Below, in pieces: positions 1 through 10,362 of a stretch of 64,000 nt of DNA. The translations under genes and the position numbers were made by a program. Each line of letters opens with the position of its first letter. The stretch's first letter is position 1. The notes beneath the pieces are model-generated. The model did not search any database, was not told where the DNA came from, and saw only the letters and a list, made by a program, of their open reading frames with translations. Source of the DNA: Podocnemis expansa (lineage: Eukaryota; Chordata; Testudines; Podocnemididae); the NCBI GenBank assembly GCA_007922195.1, contig ML682227.1:883512-947511 (forward strand). The letters are read 5' to 3'.

Positions 1-1326
1 CCTTATTTTGAAATTTTTCAAAATGTTAGTCAGAAATGCAATGTCCTAGTTTTTCTCTCTAGCCTTGGATTCTAGGCACTTGAGAATGCTTAAATTGCCC
101 AAATCATTAACTTATACACAGTACCTCTGGGGCAATGTGGCACAGTTGGCTCAAGAGGATCATGCTGGTGAAATATCTCTGGTGCTAAGTCCCCTCCCTA
201 TGGCTGGTATAAAGGTGTAGCTCTGAAATGTTATAGTTTTCATCTTGTTTAACCAATATCCAGAAAAGAAGACACAACCAGTGTATCCCTAAACTCTGAT
301 GGTCACTAGTGGCTGTAATACCCATTAATGATCACCAGCATCTGTAACAAGTTGGAGCAGAGGGCTAGATCACAGTTGGCCCAGGATTGGAGATAGCACA
401 AAGATGATTTAAAGTCATTCTGCAGGTTTTTCTCTGGAATTATACTGTGTGCTGCTTCACCAGAGCCAGGAATCAGGGCCTGTAACACTGATACCATCTG
501 TGATTGCTACATCATAAAGATGGCAAAACTGCTGGGTCATCTGGCATTTATCTGAATGTAAGGACAACAAAATCTATCACCTTCCTTACTAAGCAACAGC
601 CCCAACCTGGAACCTGAAAGTATCATGTTTTTTGTTTGACAGTAAAGCCAAAAAAGGGATAATTTTGGTTTTGGTTTGAATGATTCAAGACTGTGAGTTT
701 TCCCTGGAGTGAATGATCTGTTGTCTAAATGCTGAGGAAGCAAGAGCAAACCAAAGTCCTGTGAGTGTTTTACTTAAATAATTTCTTGTTCATTTTTTCA
801 GGGAAAGTCTCCATGAAACAGTGTTTGGTTTTTGCTTTTGTTTTTGCTTTACTTAAGGTTATTTTTTTCCCCTTTGAATTTGCTAATGTCCTTTGGCATC
901 TCCCTCTCCTTCTTTTCTTTTCTTTTCTTTTTAAAGGATTTTGACTCTTTCAAGTATTTCCCTCTTCTTAGGCTGGGTTCACCCTCTCACATGGAAACAT
1001 TGCAGACACTCCATACTATGAAAGTGAGTTATCATTTATTGCCAAATGTTACATGCCCCTGTAAGAAAGTGATTTGGCACAGGTAAGACATGAAAGAGAA
1101 AAAGATTATCTTTCTTTTTGCCATGAACCAGAATTTGGCAACCTTAAAATTTGAATGTGGTGAATTTCAGCAGAAATCCCCAAAGAATTCATTATGAGCT
1201 GATAGCACAAGTCCTGACTGTCCAGCTCTACTCTGGAGCCTGATCTCACAAATACTTATTACATGGATGGCATACTTCTCATTCCCAAGGGCAGTCCATG
1301 CAAATCAGCAGGACTATGCATGGTAG

Positions 1327-2106
1327 TGGGGGGGGAAATCTAACTCTGGCCCTCAAGTTCAGAAAGAGGCACACCAGAGCCTCCCCAATGAAGCAGACCC
1401 GTTCCCAGCCGAGACGCCAATGAGCAGAGAACGAGGTGTGGTTCAGAGTTTATTATTCAGCTGAATAACAAAAGGAACTGCATCAGAGGGCAGCAAAGAA
1501 GTGCTAGCCCCTCTGAGCAGGCCCCCCCAACAACTCAAGTGCAAGAGAGAGCCCCGAGGGGCAGCATCACAACACTTTTATCCAGTACAGTATGATAATA
1601 CTATGATAATGCTTACATGATTGACAATGTTTTAGAGACCCTTATATGGTTACATTAACATTATTAAATACATATTAATGATTAAAGATTGCATATAATT
1701 ATCCCCACCTCTGTTTACTGTTGACATCATTTGCATTATCCTGGGCAGCCGCAGTACCTGCAAACTCATTAATTTCTGCCTAGAGATGCTGACCTTACAT
1801 TCTTGTGAGGCTATGGTGCCAAGAAGGGTGAGCAGGAGATAGGAGGTAATACTCCCTTTTCAGTTAGAACAAAGACGGATAGTCTAGCTTACATTCCTTG
1901 TCCAGATGGTCAGGAGAAAAAGCATGAGAAAGGGGAGATAACACACTTTAACTATCAACTCTAGGCCGCTTGTTAAAGAAACTTAGATACATGACTTGCC
2001 AAAGAAACGACCCCACTACCACAGCAACCCACGGCTCTAACGAGGCCTACACTTCAGCACCTTTCTCACTGTCCTACATAAGAGATTACATACAATTTCC
2101 CTTACA
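1327..2106 (-). mobile_element. Solo LTR, 780 bp, with 4-bp target duplication
   Basis: The insertion begins TG and ends CA and is flanked by the direct repeat GTAG at 1323-1326 and 2107-2110. The paralogous locus near 46950 reads straight through this point without the insertion, so the limits are well set. On the minus strand it starts TGTAAGGG and carries an AATAAA signal near 1455. No internal retroviral genes are present, so it is a solo LTR of an endogenous retrovirus-like or gypsy element. A 4-bp duplication fits several LTR families and I cannot name this one. It inserted after the 5' block was duplicated, or was lost from the other copy. Confidence 0.8.
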
Positions 2107-2437
2107 GTAGTAAATACTAATCTCAACAGTTGTTGTTTGCAGGATTGGATCTCTATATAATAAAATCATCAGAGGAGAGGGAAAGATAATGTCTCCCCCC
2201 ATGTTTTGAACTGTGTTTCGTATGCTTTTCCACTTCTATTAATTAACAATGGCAATAAAACAGGAAGAATTCACCATTGGTGCGGTTCTACCAAGAATAA
2301 TTGAGTAAGAGTAAAAGCTGAGTAAGAGTTGAATAAGAGATACATCTTTGGCCCACATTGCTTAAGATTAGGTTGAGAGCACTTTCCAGCCCAAATAATT
2401 AAAGCACAATAACTAAGAAAGCCCACCAAGATTGTAC

Positions 2438-2528
2438 CTTTTTCCTCAGTAGCAGCAGACTTTGGGATATTTTGCAGTTGATAAGATTTATTAAATTCCA
2501 GATCCGCATAGGTTATTTCCTCTGTCAT
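2438..2528 (-). CDS. CLEC12B-like gene C, first coding exon (gene partial, runs off window)
   Basis: The exon encodes a 30-residue cytoplasmic tail starting MTEEITYADLEF, ending with a GTACAA donor in phase 1. ITYADL at residues 5-10 fits the ITIM consensus (I/V/L/S-x-Y-x-x-L/V), the phosphotyrosine site through which CLEC12A/B recruit SHP-1 and SHP-2. Human CLEC12A and CLEC12B tails open almost identically. The ATG at 2528 is the start by homology with gene A, where an in-frame stop lies just upstream. Here the frame stays open upstream but offers only a TTG, so it is not a better start. The TM, stalk and CTLD exons should lie left of position 1. I cannot tell whether this copy is functional. 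Confidence 0.8.
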
Positions 2529-2626
2529 AGATGGTGAAGATGGACGTTTATATCTCAAAAAGTTAGAGTGCTCTTGAGATTCTGTAGCAGTTGAATGAAG
2601 AACAAGATCTGCCTTTTTACAAATAG

Positions 2627-2637
2627 TTCCTCTTTAA
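2627..2637 (-). promoter_or_regulatory. Conserved GAGGAA (PU.1/ETS-like) motif upstream of gene C
   Basis: On the minus strand the sequence reads TTAAAGAGGAA, about 100 bases upstream of the start codon. The identical 11-mer sits at the same distance in gene A (47922-47932). GAGGAA cores are bound by PU.1 in TATA-less myeloid promoters. Conservation is seen in the sequence; binding is inference. I see no TATA box near either start. Confidence 0.4.
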
Positions 2638-5594
2638 TGCATTAATGAGCCAGTCCGGATATCAGAGCACAGTAACACAGAATTTCCTGTGAAAGCATGT
2701 TACAAAAGATTGAAATGTTCCCTTTTGACTGAGATATTGTTCCCCTTTCTCCCTCTGTGTCTGGCCCACCTGCCCTCATCTTATTTCTTGTTGCAATATG
2801 GAAAGAAAATAGAGCCTTGCCTCTGTAAATGTTGGCTTGTTTTTTAAAGAGGCAGCTTATTTCTGGATAACTAGGTTCAGGATTCATAAGCAGGGGTGAA
2901 TACAGGCTTCTCACAGCATCAGTGTCATGCTCTGTTGCAACCAGCAGCATTTCCCATTGTTTAGCACACTGCACCATCCAGCGGCAGCAGGCTTGGGATC
3001 AATTCCCAGTCCTTATCTCTTGCCACTAGGTGCTGAGAGTCCTGTGTGACCATGCAGAGGATATAAATCCAGGTACTTGGGCACAAATCCTTGGCTGCTA
3101 TAAAATCAGTGCCGTGATCTTTGACTTCGAGTCCAGTTTACATCTTATGAACATCTGACACCTGGTTTCTACCTCCTCAAGTTAGAAAGAGCAGGGAGTG
3201 AGGCAGAGATCAGGGTCAAAGACTGGAGGCACTGTTTGCTCTGATATGTCTAGCTTCAGCTTTATTACTGTTCCTAGAATTTTGCATGCCTAGGCCTAGG
3301 TAGATAGTGTACGCACAAGTGCAGGCAGAGGGAAAGATTTTGAAATTGCACAAGAAGGCAAAAGGAGGGTGCAATGTGCGTGCTGGCTTTTGTGTCTTCC
3401 ATAAGAGCCAGGAACCTCAGTAGACCCTACACTCCTCTCAGTGCAGTGAGCGCTCCTTTCTAGAAATTCCTGGGTACAAGGCTCTCTAAAAGGAGAGGGG
3501 AAAGAGCGGGATAGTCTTGTAAGGCACAACGTATGCCACCCTCCTAGAAAGCGGAGCAGCACATGGTGCCTCAGAGAGATCCAGTTGTTATTGTATTTGT
3601 CTGGGACATAGCGATTCCCTCTGCTCCTATTAGGGCTGTGAAGCTCTGAGCCACGGTTATTGTTAACTGCCCAGGTGTGACCTTACAATAGCGAGGCAAA
3701 GTGTGTAATAGCCAGAGCTACTGAAACAGCCTCCCTTGGGGAGAGGGCTAAGAACCCAGTGATGCAGTGAAATTAAACAGAGTCGGGATTAGATGAGGAA
3801 ATCCTGTGTGAGATAGTGGACCAGACTGGATGACCCAGGAGTCTTTCAAGTCCCCATTTGTCATGATTCTGTGTCACCTTCCTATTCTACTGAGAAACAG
3901 ACAACTTTTCTGTGCAAGCCAAAATCCATGTGATGATAGCTGAATGTCTGTCGTTCAGATTTCCTGTAGGACTTACACCATTGTGAAATGAGAAGCATGC
4001 ACATGGATCAGAAAGAAATTGCACATCAGTGTCAAAATGTGAACTGCCAATAGTGATGGCATTGATTCTCATTTATAATAAAGCCACCTTACACCACTTT
4101 GGCAGTGTAAACAGGCCTTGAAGTGAGTCTGGATGACATTTCCATCTACTTTAAGACACCTTTGGGACTCTCAAAGTGATAGAAACCTGCATTAAAGTGA
4201 CCGAGGAACAGGTCCTAATGTGGGTTTTGTTTGCTTTTTTCCAGCAAGTAAGATGGAAAGCATTATAAACATTAGCATTTATGTCAGTGCATGATAGAAA
4301 CACACATTTACGGTGGAAGCAAGTTAGATCTTAAAATAACAAGTTTTAATCATCGCAGATGTTAGCCATACAGAGATGGAAAATTTAAGATAAAATATTC
4401 AAATGTTAACTTGCATTTTCATAGAGCCATATGCTCCCGATACTTGGCACACAATTTTCTTTACTCACACAACTAGATCAAGTGAGTAGCCCCTCTTCCC
4501 TGCCTCAGTCCACTCAACTCACTTGGATTGGCTGGCTGGAGCTGTGGACACTTTGGCTTCTGGCCTGGCTTCTCCTCCTCTGGCTGGCATTTCCCCACCC
4601 TGCTCCTGCCCTTCATCCTTTGCCCACTGCCAGGGCATGCACATGCATGCATCCTTAAGCTATGATCTATGTAACTTTCCTGTTCACTTTTGCAATGTAG
4701 TTATATGGTTTGATGTCAGTTATGCCATGCAAGGTTCCTTTACGAATGCTCATAATATTTTCTACATGATTTTTATGCTATCATGTTCCCTGCAGCACCA
4801 TATACATGTGCCCATGTGAAGCACGTTATATAGGTCAGATCCTTCAGACTCCCCCTCTGAGCCTGAAGAAATACATGGCAACAGGAATGCAAATTTAGCT
4901 GCCCAGATCAGGTAGAAGTAAGGAGAATCACATGGCAGTACATAAAGTGAGGGGCTGAGGGAGATGAAAAAAGAAACTCATACAGTTGGAATAAGAGAGA
5001 AGCTGCTGGCTTTTGGCCAGGGAAATACCATCTTACAAGCAACTGCAAGATACAGAGCGTACCCCTAGCTAGGAGGGCCCAAGCGGGCTAAACACCACCA
5101 GGAGTCAGTTTGGGGGGGGGGGTAAGAATGAAGAAAATAGACTAAAGAGTGATGCTGAAATAGCGTTAGTAGAATAGAATCCATCTATTAACCACGCTCA
5201 GATAAAGGATATTTCTGACTGCTTTACTAAATGATTGTGCATTAGTTTGCTATATAGTCACTTAAAGGCATATCATAATCAATACACTAGTATTTATTTT
5301 ATCTAAAGTGGTGTAGATTTTAGAGAGTGTGAGTGAGGGAAGATGGGCATGATATATTTCAGTTTTAAATGACTGCACATGAGATTAGGGTGATCAGGAG
5401 TGGGTTCCAATCCCTGTAAGACAGTAGTTCCAACTGTGGTATCTGGGACTGAGGGTAGTTGCTTGGGGACCATCCTACAGCTGCCTAGTCAGTGCACCCC
5501 GACTTCATGGGGCTAACTCAGGAGTGAGTGGTCACCTAGCAAAGCAGGGTAAGTAGGGGTCCAGGAGTGGAGATGGGGGGGGGGGTAGCACTGT

Positions 5595-6090
5595 AGACAT
5601 AAAAAAAAACAAGGAGTCTTGTGGCACTTTAAGACTAACAGATTTATTCTTCGCATGAGCTTTCGTGGGAGAAAATCCCACTTCGTCCGATGCTTCAAAG
5701 ACGGGTGAACTTACAGAATGGAATGAAAATAAATACAAGGGGGTGTAAAACGTAGGATCAGGTCATACAGAAACAGCAACTCAGAGCAGTTGTTAGGTTC
5801 AAACCCTGGGAAGCCTGAAGTCAAATTACCTTTTGTAATGAGAAAAGAACCCATAGTCTCAATTCCCAGGCTTCCCAGGGTTTGAACCTAACAACTCCTC
5901 TGATTTGCTGTTACTGTATGACCTGATCCTACATTTTAGACCCCCTTGCATTTATTTTCATTCCATTCTGTAAGTTCACCCATATTCAAAGCATCTGACG
6001 AAGTGAGATTTTCTCCCACGAAAGCTCATGCAGAAAATAAAGCTGTTAGTCTTTAAGTGCCACATGACTCCTTGGTTGTTGTTGTGTTGT
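5595..6090. repeat. Fold-back (inverted-repeat) element, about 490 bp
   Basis: The left arm (about 5602-5833) and right arm (about 5868-6085) are near-perfect reverse complements around a short spacer near 5850. Each arm carries the common repeat motif ending in a 'cccacgaaagctcatg'-type sequence followed by a 'gttagtcttta' tract. Partial copies of the same family occur at 12260-12400, 13310-13395, 17285-17345, 18515-18600, 47130-47264, 54815-54905 and 55640-55790. It carries no coding capacity and looks like a non-autonomous DNA transposon with long inverted repeats. Confidence 0.8.
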
Positions 6091-6094
6091 GGGT

Positions 6095-6097
6095 TTT

Positions 6098-6127
<30 letters not shown>
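6095..6127. repeat. (TTTTG)n simple repeat
   Basis: A T-rich run with five-base TTTTG units directly follows the fold-back element. Confidence 0.85.
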
Positions 6128-6129
<2 letters not shown>

Positions 6130-6551
6130 TGCTGGATTGGAATAACAAGGATATGCCTTTGGAAATTGACATAGTGTAGACATAGCCAGACACATATCTC
6201 TCTCCTTGCTGACTGAGATATTTCCAAATTGCACAGTCCCCTGATAATCCTGTGTTACTCCTAGGAAATCAAACATCCTACATGGTCAACCTCCATGGTT
6301 TGCCTTTTTTTAAAGGCTATAAATAGGATACATTCTTATGGTAGTACGTTAGCATGCAGCCCATTCCTAAGCAAGAACATTTATCCTTAAGTACAAACAT
6401 TACAGACAAAACATTTTAAAAAGAACAAGAACCTATATATATGCTAATAAACTTATGACAGATCACCCAACTACAACAAGGACTCTGGATTGAATTCATT
6501 CAGATCCCCCCACTGGCTCCGCTGGTAAGCCAGGGAGGAAGTAGCTTAGGG

Positions 6552-6757
6552 CAGTGTTTCCCAACCAGTGTGCTGTGGCACACAGGTGTGCCATCAGGCC
6601 TGAGCAGGTGTGCCACAAATTTTTTTGGAAAAACTACTCAAAGAGCTCTGGATTGGCTCATGAATATTCATGAGTTCTTTTGGAAACTATATGGTGGTGT
6701 GCCACAAATTAAAGGTAAGAAGGTGTGACACAGCAGAGAAAATGTTGGGAACCACTG
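6552..6757. mobile_element. Non-autonomous hAT-like element
   Basis: The ends CAGTGTTTCCCAACC and GGGAACCACTG form a terminal inverted repeat. The 8-bp flanks gcttaggg and gattagga match at six of eight bases, as expected for an old hAT target duplication. The interior contains the 'gtgccac' motifs also seen in the element at 47265-47563, so the two belong to one family. Confidence 0.65.
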
Positions 6758-7175
6758 GATTAGGAGCTCCGGCCCTGTTTTGAAATGCACTTGAGATCTT
6801 TCAAATGCTAAATGTTCAGTGATCTGCATCCCTTGCCCCAGGACTTTTTATTCCAGAGATGAATAGAAAGTGAATTAGCTGCAAATCAACTGTGAAGGCT
6901 GAGTGCTCCTCATCCACTTTATTACTATTTCTCTATTTTGTTTTAAAATCAGTTTAGTTTTCAAAACCTACTCTGCTGTGTAACATCAGGAATTTCCAGT
7001 GACACACAGTGAGGAAAGTGTGAATTTCAAGTATGCAAACAAGGAACATGCAGACACTACAAGTTCTAATTCATCACAGTTCACATTTTTTATCATTGAC
7101 TTAAATGCAGGCATAATTTCACCCACACTCCCTACAACAGAAAATGTATAGGCCATACTCACAAATGTGTACCAG

Positions 7176-8090
7176 TCCTGTCAAGGCTGTTTCCCCACTC
7201 TGGCATGCTGAGTGCAGAAGGTAGGGGCCTGCAACAGGCCTTAAAACCCACTGGCCTTAAAGCCCGGGCTTAAAACTCTCTAAGGTCACTAATTCCTGGC
7301 CTTGGAGTGGTATTGCTGCCACCACACAAATGCAAAACCCCCCTGAAAACCCAGGAAGGCACACTTGGGAATTCCTTCCTGTGAGGTACCCCTCAATCAC
7401 TTTTATTCCGCCCTCCGGAGTGTGATTGAACTCCAGCTGGTATGTCAGCTGAAACTGAGATTTAATCTCCTTTAGTAGCTGGCTGTGCAGTCTGAGGGAG
7501 ATGCACACAAAACTTCTTGCCTTTTAGAACACAGAACCAGAGCTTATTTTAAAAAGGGTAAAATCTTTAATTAAAAAGAACAGATAAGAAACACAGAGAG
7601 TTGCTTCTCTGAGATTCAACTTAGGTAGTTACACGGTAGTGGGAGGGGGTACATGTGCTCAGCCCAGAGAACTCCAAAAACAAAGAAATACCCTGATTGC
7701 CTCTATCTAAACATTTCCTGTGCTACTCACACCTGGTCAGTTGCAAACTTGAGCTTATCTTGGGCATGGATGTTGCTGGATCCTCCAGGCCATTCTTCCT
7801 GGCCTCCTCCTGATCCTTCCAGGAGCTCTGCTGCCACCAGAACAGCAACAGGGAAGGCTGCTGCTCCAATTCAAAAAAAAATGTACTTTGTTCCTATCAG
7901 CTCCCCTCAAATTCACTGACCAGGGTGTTAACCCCGTCCTCTCCAAGGTTACTACAGCTCCATACCCAGCATAACCCCACCCCACCTGCACCCCAATTGA
8001 CTGACCCCTTCTCTCCTCAATCCATGGGAACACTGGGCTCATTTAAGCCAAAGAAGAACTAAGGCAAACCAACCACATTTCCATATATTC
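7176..8090. mobile_element. LTR-like retroelement sequence
   Basis: The sequence opens TGTCAAGG followed by a 'ccccactctg' stretch, which I recognise as the start of an LTR family common in turtle genomes. An 83-codon open frame inside it (7257-7508, minus) and the frames at 7653-8042 are not recognisable genes. The right limit is a guess. If gene B once had its second and third CTLD exons, they would have lain around here, and I do not see them. Confidence 0.5.
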
Positions 8091-9240
8091 TTCTGGTTAG
8101 TTATTTCTTATTGGCCACAAATTCTGTTAAGCACAGGACAGTTCTAAAAATACAGGGCTCTTCATGAACATGGGCATCACCTCTATTTAGGGCTGTTTCC
8201 TTTGAGATGGATGATAAAACATTGTAATGGAAGAAGTAACTAGGACTTTGGTGTATTTGAAAGGCAAGCTTGGTACTATCATCTTCGTAGAGCCATATGT
8301 GTGTATGGCTCCCTACAGAGAAATTAAAGATATGGTAAATGTATTTGTGTGTGTGTGAGTAATACAGTGGTACCCAGAAGCCCAAATAAACTCTAGCCCC
8401 TCATTTGGGCTGGGTGCTGTGAAAACACTTAGGAAGAGGCGCCTAGACCCCCAAGATCATCTGGCAGTCCAATTAAGACCAAGAGGAAGGAATGGGTATA
8501 AGAGACTCACAAAGGGGCGAGGGTGAGGATTCATTCACAGTTGTTTTGCCTAGTGTTGTGATTGTTTGGCTAACCATTATCGATTTTTCTTTTTGTTTTA
8601 ATTGTGCCTGTGTTCCTTTATTAACATAAAATGTGTGATAACTTAAGCTATTTTCTGCTTTCATTCATGGGTATCACTAGTGGTTTTGTTTGTTTTTAAT
8701 CATTTGCCTTTTTGTGGTTTTTTTTTTTTAGTTGTACTTAATTATATTTGAGTTATTTAACCAAAGATTTTCTGTACTTCTAAAAATTATCTGTAACCTT
8801 TACTTTTTTCTGGGCCCCAGGAAATGGGAAATGAAAGAATCTGACTCTTTTTTCTTTCTGATTGTTGGGCTAAAACTGAGGAAGCAGAGCAAGGAGCAGG
8901 GTAGAATGGCAGAGTGGTGTAAAGCTTACCAAAGGGGGTGGGACTAGAAGGGAGCAAGTGGGTCTGGGAAGAACCTGCCAGTCATCTCCAGTTTGCTGGA
9001 TATTTCTGTAAAACACAGTCCTTATGAAAACAGCACTTCTGCTGTGTCGTGTTTCTTTTTTCAGCCACATCTTCATTAGCTGAGAGAACCCAGGGCAGCA
9101 GCTCCCTTCATCCTCCCAGGCATTTGCTTTATGTAAAACAGCAAGCAAACCGCTCTGTTAATACTGATGTAGATATTGCCGCAAATTGCTACGTAGGGAC
9201 CTGAAAGAACTGACTAACTAGTTTCAGATCCAATACACAT
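8091..9240. other. Intergenic, nothing recognised
   Basis: There is AT-rich unique-looking sequence with a CA-rich patch at 8345-8360 and no gene that I can support. By position relative to gene A it should contain the last CTLD exons of gene B, but no convincing match is present. Confidence 0.5.
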
Positions 9241-9244
9241 AACT

Positions 9245-9610
9245 TGATGTGACTTAAGGGGCAGAGTGGGCCAGCCCATGGGGTGGACTCCGCTTTCTCG
9301 GCCTGCCTCTGGGCTGACCCTCCCTGCCCCCAGGGCAGAACAGCTGACCCAGGGGAGGGGCAGGAGAGCAGAGCCTGGCCTCTGGGCTGGCCCACTCCAC
9401 CCCTGGGCCAGTTGTTCCCCTGCCCTGGCGGGGGTGAGCTGGCCCACAGGAGAGACCAGCTTCAACACCTTCCCTCTGGGGAAGGGGAGCATCAAAGCAA
9501 GAGCCAGCTCGGTGCGCCACAGCCCCTTGAGCTGGCCGTGCAGGAAGCATGGTGAAGTGCTCTGCCTAACTGCATAGCTGCTGGGGTCCCTGCTGGAGCC
9601 AGAGGAAGCA
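9245..9610. repeat. GC-rich repeat, family copy 1
   Basis: This GC-rich segment is related to 20985-21545 and 23080-23460, with shared stretches of the type 'ctgggctggccc'. The overlapping long open frames on both strands (for example 9214-9627 minus and 9266-9577 plus) are by-products of base composition, not genes. Confidence 0.6.
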
Positions 9611-10207
9611 GAGCACTGATCTTCCACCCCCTGCTCGCAGAAGAGAACTACTGATTAGGGACCCAGGTACAGCGCACAAGGCTACAAGACACATATGGTT
9701 TTCCTACTGCAGCCAAGGGCATAGGAGATAGATGAGGACACCTTCCACCTGGCTGCAGTCAGGGACAGTGGGCTAATTGTGGGGACTGGTAGTCTTTCAG
9801 GGTTTTAAAACAAAATCCATATCCCTTGAGCCAAAAGGGATAAGAACGACTGAGATTAGGGCTAAAAGAAAACACAAATTCAAGACCATTGTGAACTCTA
9901 CCAGAAAAGCAAGACAGAATATTACACGCATAGCACTGATACACGCTCCCAATTCAGGCAACCAAAATTCAGCACTCCTATGAAAAAAACATTATTCATA
10001 ACCACATCAGCACCTGAGAGACTTGTGTCTATTCTTTTTCCAAAGGCTATTCACCCTGTGACTGGCCGATGAACTGTATTAGTCACTGTTCCCCATTCTG
10101 GGGATACTAAGGTAATAGAGCTATAGTAACTGAATTGCAATTTGTCTTGCTTGCTTCTGAAAAATTATACACAAATAAAATAAAACAGGCTGGGATAGGC
10201 ACCATAC

Positions 10208-10362
10208 CAGCTTATCCCTCTCTTTTAGCATGAGAAGGGTGGAATTCTGTAAGGAAGAGAACTTCTTGCTCTCTGCCTATGACCTCTTCTGTGCTGAAAT
10301 GTAGAAACAGGTGTCACCTTCCATCCATTGCCATTTTGCAGGGCAAAGTGTACAGCTGGGTC
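10208..10362 (-). pseudogene. Gene B CTLD exon 1 (broken)
   Basis: The exon has the same 155-bp length as its gene A counterpart, with good AG acceptor and GTATGG donor. It keeps the CTLCP and WQWM motifs and the NST sequon. The codon for Trp141 of gene A is TAG here (10277-10279), and the Cys148 codon is TCT, Ser (10256-10258). Confidence 0.9.

Larger units (their letters stand above)
1..6490. repeat. Segmental duplication, 5' block, copy 1 (gene C side)
   Basis: Read side by side, this stretch aligns in pieces with 44805-54060: 1-1190 with 44810-46000, 2107-2280 with 46950-47120, 2340-3060 with 47630-48350, 3800-4430 with 50700-51790, 5200-5480 with 53190-53500, and 6210-6490 with 53760-54040. 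The shared part includes the first coding exon and the sequence upstream of it. Copy-specific insertions separate the pieces. Bases 1-1326 hold no gene that I can support; they would be intron 1 of gene C. Bases 2640-5590 are upstream of gene C, and I see nothing coding there. The alignment is by eye, so the limits are approximate. Confidence 0.8.

Noticed and set aside
306..497. 63-codon minus-strand frame conserved in copy 2 (44961-45360) as a possible exon
   Set aside because: The frame is not kept in the second copy and no splice sites or lectin motif are seen; only the DNA is duplicated.
4431..4819. Hydrophobic Leu/Trp-rich frame as a possible TM exon
   Set aside because: Wrong strand for the cluster, no acceptor or donor in frame, and the sequence is absent from the paralog.
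6980..7140. A short stretch resembling the third CTLD exon of gene A
   Set aside because: Similarity covers fewer than 25 bases with gaps and no W-I-C-E-K motif.
8101..8385. Minus-strand frame with WLYEDDS, which looks like the gene A motif WYWEDDS, as the missing second CTLD exon of gene B
   Set aside because: Only about 14 of 23 bases agree locally, no WIGL or cysteines follow, and splice sites do not fit the exon phases. The likeness is too weak to call.
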